Below are positions 47,297 through 58,423 of a stretch of 64,000 nt of DNA, piece by piece (position 1 is the first letter of the stretch; every line of letters starts with the position of its first letter). The DNA is from Cocos nucifera (lineage: Eukaryota > Streptophyta > Magnoliopsida > Arecales > Arecaceae). The stretch spans positions 115,306 through 179,305 of the forward strand of contig QRFJ01002300.1 in the NCBI GenBank assembly GCA_006176705.1. The letters are read 5' to 3'. The translations under genes and the position numbers were made by a program. The notes under the pieces are model-generated. The model saw only the letters and a program-made list of their open reading frames with translations. It had not been told where the DNA came from and ran no database searches.

Positions 47297-47307
47297 ATCT
47301 CCCACTT
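47297..47307 (-). other. Polypurine tract of Copia A5
   Basis: On the minus strand AAGTGGGAGAT directly precedes the 3' LTR, identical to A1. Confidence 0.85.
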
Positions 47308-47310
47308 GTC

Positions 47311-50300
47311 CTAAAGCCAATTGGCTACAAGTCTAAGTCCCATCTTCTCAAGGTGGGCTTCGATCTTCTGCTGGCCCAACGGCTTTGTAAGTGGGTCTGC
47401 CACATTATCTGCGGAGTTGACTCTCTTGACCTCAACGTAACCTTTCTCAAGGTAATCGCGGATGAGATGATATCGCCGCTCAATGTGCTTGGACTTCTGG
47501 TGAGACCTCGGCTCCTTAGCAAGGGCATGGCGCCATTGTTGTCGCAGTATAGAGGAATGGCATCTGATGGCATTACTCCAATTTCTGCAGCAAACTTCTT
47601 GTACCAGAATGCTTCCTTTGCAGCCTCTGATGCAGCTATATATTCTGCTTCCATGGTGGAATCTGCTATCACAGTTTGCTTGGAACTCTTCCAGCTGACA
47701 GCTCCACCATTGCACACAAACAGACTGCCAGATGTCGACTTTCGATCATCTATATCGGACATGAAGTCCGAGTCTGTGTATCCCTGGAACTTGGAGTTCT
47801 CCGTTACCAAAGACCAACATCATATCCTTAGTTCTTCTCAAGTACTTAAGGATACATTTCACAGAAGTCCAGTGTTCTTCACCTGGATTTGACTGATATC
47901 TGCTTGTGACACTCACAGCATGGGCTATATCAGGTCGTGTACATAGCATGGCATACATGAGGCTCCCTATTGCAGAAGCATAAGGGATCTTGCTCATGCG
48001 TTCTATTTCCTCAGGTGTGCTGGGGCACATCTTCTTGGAAAGATGAATACCATGTCTGAAGGGTATTAATCCCCTCTTAGAGTTTTCCATACTAAACCTC
48101 TTTAGTACTTCCTCTATGTACATCTTCTGTGAAAGTCCTAGCATCCTATTCGGTCTATCCCTATAGACCTTAATTCCTAGAATAAAGGATGCTTCACCTA
48201 GGTCTTTCATGGAGAATTCCTTGGACAACCACATCTTGACTGATGTCAACATGGGAATATCATTCCCAATAAGGAGGATGTCATCCACGTACAATACGAG
48301 GAAGACAACAGCGCTCCCACTGACCCTTTTGAAAACACATGGTTCCTCTTCATTTTTGATGAAACCAAACTTTTTGATCACATCATTGAAACGAGTGTTC
48401 CAGCTCCGAGATGCTTGCTTAAGTCCATATATGGACCTTTGCAGCTTGCAAACCTTGTGATCAGTATCACTGGATGTGAAACCTAGCGGCTGTTCCATAT
48501 AGATATCTTCCTCAAGATATCCATTTAGGAATGCCGTTTTCACGTCCATTTGCCATATTTCATAATCGAAATAGGCTGCAACAGCAAGCAATGTGCGGAT
48601 GGATTTTAGCATAGCTACTGGGGAAAAGGTATCCTGATAGTCAATGCCTTCGCGTTGACTATAACCTTTTGCCACCAAGTCTAGCCTTGAATGTCTCCAC
48701 ATTCCCATCTGCACCAATCTTTCTCTTGAAGATCCATTTACACCCAATAGGTACTATACCTTCTGGTGGATCTACCAAGGTCCAGACTTGGTTTGAGTGC
48801 ATCGAGTCAATTTCTGACTTGCATTGCCTCTAGCCATTTCTCGGAGTCGATATCTGATATCGCCTCGTTGTAGGTTTTGGGATCATCACCATGAGCACCA
48901 TTACCTATGAGGAACATTTCCTCTACATCCTCTGAAATAATACCTAAGTATCTTTCAGGGGGACGGGAAACTCTTTCCGATCTACGAGGTGGAGGAGGTA
49001 GTGTTCTTATTGGCTCAACCTGATTTGGTTCCACTTGGTCCTTAGCTCGTTCTGCTTGTGAGACTTTCTCATCAAGCTTAATCTGCTTTCCAATGCCGCT
49101 ATCTTGAATAAACTATTTTTCAAGAAATATGGCATGTCGACTCACAATCACATTGTGGTCTTCTGGAATGTAGAAATAGTATCCTAATGACTCTTTAGGA
49201 TATCCTATGAATCGAGCTCTAAAGGACCTAAACTCTAACTTGTCCGCTTGTTGTCTTTTGACATGAGCCGGACAACCCCAAATTCTGAGATGACTCAGAC
49301 TTGGTTTCTTACCGTGCCATATCTCATACGGTGTGGTAGGAACGGTTTTAGAGGGAACCCTATTCAGTAGATAGATTGAAGTTAACAATGAAGTGTCCCC
49401 AAAGAAAATCAGGGAGGTCTGTGAAGCTCATCATGGATCGAACCATATCCAATAGAGTCCGATTTCTCCATTCTGAAACCCCGTTGAGTTGAGGTGTTCC
49501 TGGTGGAGTCCATTGAGAGACTATGCCATTTATCCTTGAGATAGTCTAGGAATTCCCTGCTAAGGTATTCACCTCCTCGATCTGATCGAAGAACCTTAAT
49601 GGGTTTTCCAGTTTGTTTTTCTACTTCATGTCTGAATTCTTTGAACTTTTCAAAAGGCTTCAGACTTGTGTCTCATAAGATACACATACCCATACCTAGA
49701 CAGATCATCGGTAAAGGTAATGAAGTAGACAAAATTGCCTCTAGCCGGCACATCAAATGGGCCGCACACATCAGTATGTACTAGGGCAAGGAGATCTGTG
49801 GCCCTCTCCCCATGTCCAACAAAAGGGAGTTTAGTCATTTTGCCTTGAAGACAAGATTCACAAGTTGGATATGACTCAAAAGTCAATGGACTCAATAGCC
49901 CATTTTTCTCCAATTTGTTGATCCTATCTTCTGCTATATGACCTAATCTCAGGTGCCATAGATATCTGTCGTTTGGACTATCCCTAGGTCGTTTGGCATT
50001 CACGTTTTGCTCGATAGTTAAGAACAGGTACATCAATATGTAGCTGATAAAGACCATTAATAAGGAAACCATTTGCAATTTTATTTCTTTCATAAAGAAT
50101 GTTACAATGGTCCTTAAAGAAGGTGATCACATAACCTTCTTGTGCTAAGCATGAAACAGAAATCAAATTCCTGCTAGCTGCAGGCACATAATAACAGTCT
50201 TTTAAAACTAAGTCTAAACCAGATGGTAATCGAAGAGGGTATGTTCCCACGGCTACTGCAGCAACTCTTGCTCCATTACCGATGCGTAGGATCATGTCTC

Positions 50301-51264
50301 CATCCCTCAGCCTCCTGCTATCCTCAAGACCCTGCATAGAAGTGCACAGATGAGCACTAGAACCAGAGTCAAGCACCCAACTGGATGCAGAAGAAACCGT
50401 AAGGTTAGACTCAATAACGAGCATACCTCCAGAAGGACCTTCCTTCTTGTTCTTCAGGGTGGCCAGGTAAGTAGGGCAGTTCCGCTTCCAATGGCCGTCG
50501 CTGTTGCAATGGAAACACTTTCCTTTGCCATCGGCCTTTTTCTTCGGATTCTGCCTTCTTCTTCTTTGATCCTTCCACCTTTTGCTTTTTCACAGACTTC
50601 TTTTTCTTTCCATAAGACTTTCTTTTGGAAGAAGTCCGTTCCATAGCAAGAACTGAGCCTTTAGAACCTTTCATAGAAAGCTCAGCGGTAACCAGCATAT
50701 TCATTAACTCGGCCAAGGAATTTTGAAGTTTATGCATGTGGTAATTCATGATGAATTGCCCATATGCATCAGTCAAGGATTGCAGAATAATATCGTTCTG
50801 CAGGTCCAAGTCCAACTTCACACCGAGCTTCTCAAGCTCTTCCATGTCCTTGATCATTGTCAGACAGTGATCTTGGACTGACTGCCCATCACGCATCTTA
50901 GCCTTAAAAAGTCATTTTGTGACTTGATATTTGGCTGCGCGACTCTGTTCACCAAACATCTCCTGCAGGTGAGCCAACATTTGGCGAGCAGTCCCGATAT
51001 CTTCATGTTGGCGCTGGAGCTCATCAGACATCGAGCCCAACATGTAATATCTGGCCTTATTATCTTCGTCAATCCATTTTTCCAGAGACGCTCTCTGTTC
51101 AACAGATGGACGGAGCTGGTAATGTGGGAGGGTCCTGGTCCAAAACATGGGTTAACTTCTCGGAACCCAAAATAATTTTGTAGTTCCTGAGCCAATCTTT
51201 ATAATTGGGTCCAGTCAGTCTATGTGTGTCCTAGGATACGTGCCAATGGGTTGGACGCAGACAT
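47311..51264 (-). pseudogene. Copia gag-pol of A5, broken by many single-base changes
   Basis: All domains are present in order from ATG 51262-51264: GAG, a lysine-rich linker with fewer repeats than A1, zinc knuckle, protease (49984-50424, DSG kept), GAG-pre-integrase and integrase N-terminal part (49650-50093), integrase C-terminal part (49113-49388), RT (47746-48747, YVDDILLIGN) and RNase H with the catalytic segment that A1 lacks (47325-47810). Each is in a separate frame because of about ten single-base indels, plus one CGA-to-TGA stop near 50912. The integrase part ends at TAG 49113-49115, the same codon as in A1 and in the family-B copy. Most indels are one-base insertions, so some may be sequence errors rather than mutations. 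Confidence 0.9.
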
Positions 51265-53125
51265 TTTCCTGTAGAGAGTCAAAGATTCTAGTTAGATACT
51301 GTAATTTTGACTTGACCAATTTGTTTAGGGATTTTATTTTTAAACAAATTAGCTCCCACTATTTTCTCGGATCCCTACACTCCCTCTGTAGAGATGCGAA
51401 AATCTCCGCGATTGATGATTTCTAGTGGGTGGTGCGGTCTCACCAACTGACTCATCACCTCACCTAACAGTTATTGGTGATGGGTTAGCCAATGAGTGAA
51501 CAACTCTTGTTCAATGATTCTCTAATCATGGTGCACCCAAACTTGGTCTCTAATTCATGAATCTCACCGTATCCGGAATATTGATCCACTCCTTAGTTAA
51601 GTCAGACCCACCATTTGCATAGACTGGGTTCCTAATTGGAGTCTCTCACCGTATCCGAAATATTGAGCCCAACTCATCCTCCAGCCCATAGCATCCAATG
51701 CCTAATAGACATGGTTGCATCTTCCCGGTGCAACTGAGCCACTGTATCCAGCCGAGAACAATCAACCCCGGGAAGGGCCCGCACATCTACAATGGTGGAA
51801 GACCTCAGACTTAATCTTTTCTTAGGGAGAATTGATTCAGGTCTCATTAAACTAGACTTGGCTTAGTCATAACAATTATGACTAACCTAGTGGCATGGGT
51901 TAGCTCGGATTATTGACCACCTCAGATCAGAACTGTGTCAACAGATATGGCCAGGTAAGTGAGACCGGTGGAAGGAATATGCCATTAACTCGTACAAGAA
52001 CGCATTCAGGTCGAGTAGCTTCCAATTAAAAACCAGTCGGTCGTCTGTGCCAAACTTACCTTAGACACCAAATTGTTGAGTCAGAACCAATTGGGTTAGC
52101 CTACAATCCAGACTCTAACCTCTGAGCCTAATTAGGTCTTGCTTGATCGTGACTCGATCTTGACCCAGACTTAATCCTATTAGGCTGGTCAATTTAAGCA
52201 TTGTTGATCCCATCTAACCAACTCTTGATTCGGTTTGATCAACCGCTTAGACCTAATTGAGCTACCCAAGCCCGAACCCAGTATTATGAATATGTCTTAG
52301 ATCTGAAATTCTCAATTTTAGACCTAATTAATATTCCATAAACTTAATTCTTAATTAAGTTAGGGTTCATAAACAAAATATGCACAATAAATCCTAGGGT
52401 TTCAGGATCTAGGGTTTTGCAGAAAGTAAGTTTTGGGTTTCTGATTAAGGACGAACACGCAGCACCCCTACACATCATAAGAACACCCCATCGAATGGGA
52501 AGAGAGGGCCTTTAAACCCTTCTTCGTTCTTATGACCGGACGGCCAAGAGGAACGCCTTAATCAGGAACATTCAATACTACAAAACAATATCAGATCTAT
52601 ATCATATATCTCATATATAAAGTAGATCTAATCATGGCATATTTTGCATACATCTCATGTATCATAATCATGCATATTTTCAGATCTAAATTATCTCATA
52701 ATAATCTAAAAAATTAGATTTAAATTGATCTAATCAAAATAAATTCTAATCTAGACAATTATGTAGAACTATTCTACAACTAGTCTAGACATGCATCAAT
52801 CATATCTCATATGATATTCAAAAATTAAATAATTTTTATTTGCTATTTTTTCAGATGTTATTATAACACTTATAATATCAGAAAATAGTAAATAAAAAGA
52901 TCTAAAATATGATTTAATCAGATTAAATCAAAAACATGCAAGAACTATTCTATAGAACTATTCTATTCTAGAACTAGTCATGCATATCTTCATAATCTTA
53001 GATCCAAATTCATTTAATTTTAATTTTTTCTGATTTCAGATCTGATCACATCTCATGTGACATCTGAAATCAACTTTATTTTCTAATTAAAATAAAATTT
53101 AAAATCAGATCTAAATAATTTAGAA
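51265..53125 (-). other. Long untranslated leader of Copia A5
   Basis: About 1.86 kb, collinear with the A1 leader (13886-15720) with only scattered differences. No coding potential is seen. Confidence 0.75.
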
Positions 53126-53142
53126 CCATGGCTCTGATACCA
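53126..53142 (-). other. Primer-binding site (initiator tRNA-Met), Copia A5
   Basis: TGGTATCAGAGCCATGG on the minus strand, two bases inside the 5' LTR, identical to that of A1. Confidence 0.93.
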
Positions 53143-53721
53143 GTTGAAGGGAAATCCTGATTTTCCCGGTCCAGGTTCGTTCAGATCTGATCAGATCAAG
53201 AGATATATTTCAAAAATTTTTCTCTTGATCCCAATCAGATCTTGATATATTTTCAGATCTGATTCTTATTATTTTAATAAAATAAAATAAAAAAGATAAA
53301 TTAAATCAAATTTAATTTACCTGATTCTGGGTAATCCTATTACCCTGTTGATGATCCTGTTTGCAGCGGAAGGTTCTGGATCTTAGCCACGCAAGCGCCT
53401 GGCCTCTACCGGTATCCACTCGGGTTGGATCTGGAGATCCTCTTCTTCTCTATCACACCTCCAAAAATCAGATCTGGATCTGATCTGGAGGATCTTCAAA
53501 ACTCTTTTGAAGATGAGCAGTCGTCCTTTGCAGCAGCGCAGCCTTCTTGCTTTTGATCGCCTTTCTTTGATCTGAATCGCACCAACCAAGGTCCAAAACT
53601 CCTTTTGGACGTGGAGAGCAAGGGGAGAAGAGACTATGGCATGGAGAAGGAGGGGAGAGGCAGCCTTGGGGCGTGGGGTTTCTCAATTGAATTGCATTAG
53701 AATCTGAGTTGGGCGCAGGGT

Positions 53722-53731
53722 CTTATTTATA
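53722..53731 (-). promoter_or_regulatory. TATA box in 5' LTR of A5
   Basis: TATAAATAAG on the minus strand, at the same place as in A1. It would drive transcription through the leader and gag-pol. Confidence 0.7.
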
Positions 53732-54036
53732 GACTAAGCGTGATCCAACTCCTCTTCCTCCCAACCAATCACAACCCTTTGTGAAATCAGATCTAAATCT
53801 GATTGGTGGGAATAGAGACCCCTGGATTCCTCCTTAGAGGGTGCCTAAGACCAGTCAAAGTTGGTTCTTAGAAGAACTCTAATTGGAATCCAAAAAGGAG
53901 ATGGAGTCCTTGTCCAACAAGGACTCCTAGGCGCCTCCAACTTGGGCACACGCCTAGGGTGGCGTGCGCCCTTCTCCTTGCCAGGTTCTGGCAGGGGGAC
54001 AGGCCCCCACCAGCTCTCCAATAGGTGCATGACATG

Positions 54037-54107
54037 TGGTCAAAAGTCAAAGTGTCAATGGTCAACGTTTGACCAGTCAAAGGTAGACTTTTGACCAAAG
54101 TCAAAGA
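54037..54107 (-). promoter_or_regulatory. Palindromic W-box cluster in U3 of A5 5' LTR
   Basis: The same nested arrangement of TTGAC/GTCAA cores as in A1, with both the outer 12-base arms and the inner seven-base arms perfect. Confidence 0.55.
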
Positions 54108-55428
54108 ACAAGAAATGGCAGGTGACCAAAAATGGCAGGTAAGTGTCTTACAAATAAGACAACCTTTTCTGACTTGGACAACCTCCAGTCAGACCATATG
54201 AAGGCCTCTGATTGAGCACAAACTCCTTTGGCTCAGACAGGACAACTTATTTATGATAGCAAAAGAAGAACGTTAGGTTCAATCGAGTGCTAGCACGATT
54301 TCCTTGAACCTAATTGAATCTCATTCAGATCAATTGAACTAGATCAGTTCAATTGATGATCACCAGATTCAAACCCTTGTTTGTGTGACCCAGTTAGGTT
54401 CAGTTCTGTATGGTAATGGGATATGTCATGATCTCTATCATCGACATCATCGAAACTCTCTTTCGATGGATCAGAACTCTTCTGATTCGAACAGCTAGAA
54501 TGATCGATCATCTAAATCATTCTAATTGCTCCCAAAATCCACCAGTGACACCTAGCAGTATATGGTGGCAACCCATCAGAGCTGAATGCGAACCTCTTGG
54601 TGCAGCTACCTGTGTGATTAAGTTCTTCTATCTTGAGCCCCGATCAGATTAGGGTTAAGGTGAACTCGTCAAACCCTAGTCTCTGTCATATGATGTAATC
54701 ATTCGATTCGAGTCCAATGTGAAAATCTAAATAGAAACTCTTTCTATTATTTCACTCTACCATGGCCATGGATTTCTGGACTTGATTCTCATGATCATCA
54801 TAGGGCTACTCCTCTACCACCGAGGTAGATAGATTCCATCTTGATGCAATCCAGTTCCTACAATGAACATGCTATAGCCAACATACACCTCAGGGTTCCA
54901 TATGGCTAGGAGACCGAGTAATGGTGTAGTCAAACTATAACACCCTCAAGGTGAACTGCCGATGCATCTCAGGTCAAAGAACCAGACACACTACTGCAGC
55001 ATCGAGTCAGTCATTGACGAGAAGGTAGACTCCCTAATGACTACTCGAGGTGGTCACGCTCAGTGCCCTCGTTCTCTAACGAGTACCTGTACTCTCGCTC
55101 CGGTGTCTCCACACCGTAGACTCAAGACTCATCTACTAAAGAGAAGCGATTGTACACCAACCTTCCGGATCAATCACCATCCTCGTGATGATCCTATGGT
55201 CAGGAGCAATTTATGAGTTAATAATGATTATTCATGTCTTAAATTTTCAACTCTTGAAAATATGAATTATCATTACCATTAACTCAAAGGATGTATCACA
55301 GACACTAAATACACATATGTGATAGAAAATAACCCATTTATTAATTTTAGTCAAAATTATAATTTTGCCCCTAGAAGTGTATTACAAGTGTCAGCCAATT
55401 CTGGCTTCTAGGGCACATATATCTAACA

Positions 55429-55715
55429 AGTGCAAGGTGGAGCTCTAAGTGGAGATAGATCGAGCACGAGATGGAAGACTCGAGAGGATGAGAGGCGACA
55501 TCATAGAGTGAAATTTCTATTGCCATAAAAGAATTCTCTAACCAGATCTTTGATCAAAGTGGACACAACCCATGATAGAGGTGGGATTGAGCAGCCTGGC
55601 TTGACTCTAATGTTTGTCCATTCATGATCAGCAGACGTGCCCCAAGGCATGGAGGCGAGATGGATAGAAGCTCTTAAAGTCAGGTGGAGGTCGAGTGTCG
55701 AGTCAAGATGGAGAT
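55429..55715 (+). other. 3' non-coding end of a second Copia family
   Basis: A purine-rich stretch without a usable open frame ends in GATGGAGAT, a polypurine tract directly before the next LTR. It is the tail of the internal region of an element in plus orientation, truncated on the left by A5. Confidence 0.6.
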
Positions 55716-56597
55716 TGTTAGGATTTGATGTCTCGAATTCAACCCATAGCAAGAAGAAAATTAATTTTCAGCATAGTAGTCGAGCCAGCTCTGATACGCA
55801 TCAAGCTGACTCAGATTGAGATTGAGCCAGCTCTCTCAGGCAAATAGACAGCAGGAGTCTGGGTGAGATGCAGTCGAGCTGGCTCGACCCCTGATCGAGT
55901 CAGCTCAATGGAGGTGAACAGAACATAATGGAGATTTTTCTATTTGGACTTGGATTGTGATTAATCCAAGGGGTCTATGGGAGTTGTGTGTGGACCATAG
56001 GATCTAGTGGCCATGGAGGTTTGCGATCTGAAGGTCGAAAAATATTCCAAGACTCCATCAAGAACATGTTTGACTCATATTAGGAGAACAAGCCCTGTTA
56101 GGACTTTTGTGAACTGTTGAGAAAAGGATTCATATCCTATTTAAAGAGCAAAGGTGCTGTGGAGCAAAAGAGGTGGCGTGAGTGGCATGAGGGGCATGTA
56201 GAGAGGCTCAGACAACCATTGAGAAGAGTTTGGTAGATCGTCGAGTACGTGCAGCCTATGAGAGAAAGAAGCAATAGGTGCATAGCATCCGATGAGGAGG
56301 TTATGAGGGAAGAGCATCTTATAGCTTCTATGGATCTTCTTGAAAGTTTGAGAGAGCTTTTATGAGGATAGATTCTAGTTGAGAGAGATTTATGTATGGT
56401 GAGTTAAGAGTGGGTGTTCTTCTCTTGTTCCTATTTTTCTCTTTCATAGTGAAGCTTTGCATGCCCCATGGAGGTGAGCTTTTAGGCTGATCCACGTACT
56501 TGATTATTTTATTATTTTATTTTTTTTTTCTTTCTGCCATAATAATTTGGTACTAAATTCTTGATAAGCGATATTAGAGTAACTGATATCTAAATAG
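55716..56597 (+). repeat. LTR of a second Copia family
   Basis: It starts TGTTAGGATTTGATG after a polypurine tract and ends just before a tRNA-Met primer site, giving about 0.88 kb. It has both a polypurine tract on its left and a primer site on its right, so it is shared by two internal regions. This fits a tandem or LTR-recombined element. A TATTTAAA-type box lies near 56138. Confidence 0.75.
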
Positions 56598-56599
56598 TT

Positions 56600-56610
56600 T
56601 GGTATCAGAA
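56600..56610 (+). other. Primer-binding site of the second Copia family
   Basis: TGGTATCAGAA on the plus strand, one step from the usual tRNA-Met complement TGGTATCAGAG, directly after the LTR. Confidence 0.75.
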
Positions 56611-57597
56611 TGAGTTAATACTACAACAGGCTCAGCGGTTGAGCCTGAATTATGAGGTTGATCGAGTTAAATTTAATTAACCAGTTGGTGTCTAAAATAA
56701 GTTTGGCAATCTTGATCGATGATTTTTAATTGGGAGCTACTGGAATTAATTCGATCTCTAATGAGTTAATAATATATCTATCCCATTGATCTCACTTACT
56801 TGGCTGACATGATGGATTAGAATTTGATTTTATCACTTGGTGATTTATGCTTACCCATATCAATTAGATAAATCAGTGTGATTGATTTAGGTGCCCCTAA
56901 CACTGGCTTGAGTCTAGTCCTTTATGATCTGACTTGGTGAAGTCAGTGGGAGGATTATGATTGACGAGTCAATTTCTTCTCTATGCTCACTAACAAATTA
57001 ATTAAATTCTTTAAATTATTAGGTCCTTAAAAATAAAATAGTTATGATGATAACTAGATCATAGCCTCCTATTAAGGTGGATCGTAATGGATCTAATAGT
57101 CTAGGTGGACATTAGAGATGCCTTATGCTTGGTGTTCATCAAGATATTAGACTTATTATTTATCATATGATGATTAGGTTGCACTCTCTGAATGGCGATC
57201 AGGTTAGCCAGAGCTTTCCTTAGGCTCGGTCATCATTCATTTGATGCATCAAACTCAATCATGTTAATGGTTGGACCTAATCGAAACTTTTAGTGGAGGC
57301 CCTAGCCTATTAAAAGGATACCTAAAACATATCTAATACTAAAAATTATTTAAAAAAATAATTAGTTAAGAACCTACCCATTGATGCACACGGGTTGGCC
57401 AAAGCTTTCCTCGGGCCCATATGCAGTCCATGAGGATTCTAGTACATGCTAAGAAATTAAGGTAATTTCTCAAATTAGAAGTAGAGGCTACCAATTCATA
57501 TAAAATAGTAAAAGAACCATTAGACTAAAGTCCAAGTATTTAGACTTATTAATTCATATACTAATCAGATTTTTGATTTTTCTTTTAGTTAAATAGA
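56611..57597 (+). other. Leader of the second Copia family
   Basis: About 1 kb between primer site and gag. Two imperfect repeats of a GGTTAGCCAGAGCTTTCC-like block occur near 57202 and 57391. No coding region is seen. Confidence 0.5.
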
Positions 57598-58423
57598 ATG
57601 GCTAGTATTTTGTTACTTGATTCACTATTGGACATTGACAAGCTTATAGGACCTAATTTTGATAATTGGTATTGAAAATTAAAGATTGTGTTAGAGCACA
57701 AGCAAATCCTATATATTCTTATGGATCCAACACCAAAGGAGCCTGCTCCAAATGCTCAGGATGTGATTAGAGATACTTATCAGAAGTGGCTTTATGATCA
57801 TACCATAGTGCCTTGCATTATGCAGGCAACGATGAATGAAGAGTTCAGTTGCAAGTTTCATAATGCTGAGCTGGAGGAAATAATTCAAGTGTTGAATGAG
57901 TCCTTTGGCACTTTTAAAGAAAAGGTGCATCATGTTGGGGTGTCTCAGCCCCTTCATAATGAAAAGTCCATTATAGATTACAGTTTGGTAGACTGGAAAA
58001 GGAGTTGTCCTCATGACTCAAATAGACTGAATAGGAGAAAGTAGCAAGAAGTTGCTAGTCAAGGTTGTTATATGATAACACTTTGCAATTTCTCTATTTA
58101 TAATACTACTACTTGAGTATTGGATACCAGAAGTCCATTTCATATATGCAATTCATTACATAGACTTCAAGTTGGTAGAAAGTTTGAGAATGGCGAAAGA
58201 TTCTTGAACATTGGAGATGGAAGTAATGTTCTTATCCTAGCATTAGGAATTATTGAGCTTGTTTTCAAAACATATAATGTTATTTTGTGTGATTATCACT
58301 ATTGTCCACTGTTTATAATGAATGTGATATATGTTGGCCTTTTGGCTAAAGATGATTATCATATATTAATAAAAAAAGATTATTATAATATCATTATGAA
58401 TGATGTTACAATAATGCATGGAT
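57598..58423 (+). pseudogene. Copia gag and protease remnant, second family
   Basis: An ATG at 57598 opens a gag N-terminus (MASILLLDSL..., then GPNFDNWY), stopped by TGA about 25 codons in. Gag continues at 57688-58044 with the UBN2-like segment KWLYDHTIVPCIMQATMNEEF. The usual gag C-terminus and zinc knuckle are missing. The protease follows at 58108-58423, recognisable by LDTRSPFHICNSL (catalytic DTG changed to DTR) and the downstream LNIGDGSNV block. The region is cut at 58423/58424 by a family-B Copia LTR in the opposite orientation. It is clearly different from families A and B. Confidence 0.82.

Larger units (their letters stand above)
45008..55428 (-). mobile_element. Second complete Copia element A5 (family A)
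   Basis: This element of about 10.4 kb has both LTRs (45008-47296 and 53145-55428), a polypurine tract, gag-pol, leader and primer site. The two LTRs share private variants, for instance near GAAGAGACTATGGCATGG, so they are a pair and the insertion is young. The flanks do not match: the left pentamer is ACCCA (45003-45007) within Copia integrase, the right is AGTGC (55429-55433) within another Copia family. The right-hand neighbour has thus been exchanged or the region was misjoined. Confidence 0.92.
53145..55428 (-). repeat. 5' LTR of Copia A5
   Basis: A 2,284-bp LTR. Its inner part matches the 3' LTR of A5, but the outer 250 bases carry variants shared with the 5' LTR of A1 (GAGCAATTTATGAG, and a one-base-shorter CCCATTTATT). 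A TATA box lies at 53722-53731 and the W-box palindrome at 54037-54107. Confidence 0.92.

Noticed and set aside
57709..58014. A 101-codon minus-strand frame
   Set aside because: It is the shadow of the gag remnant on the plus strand.
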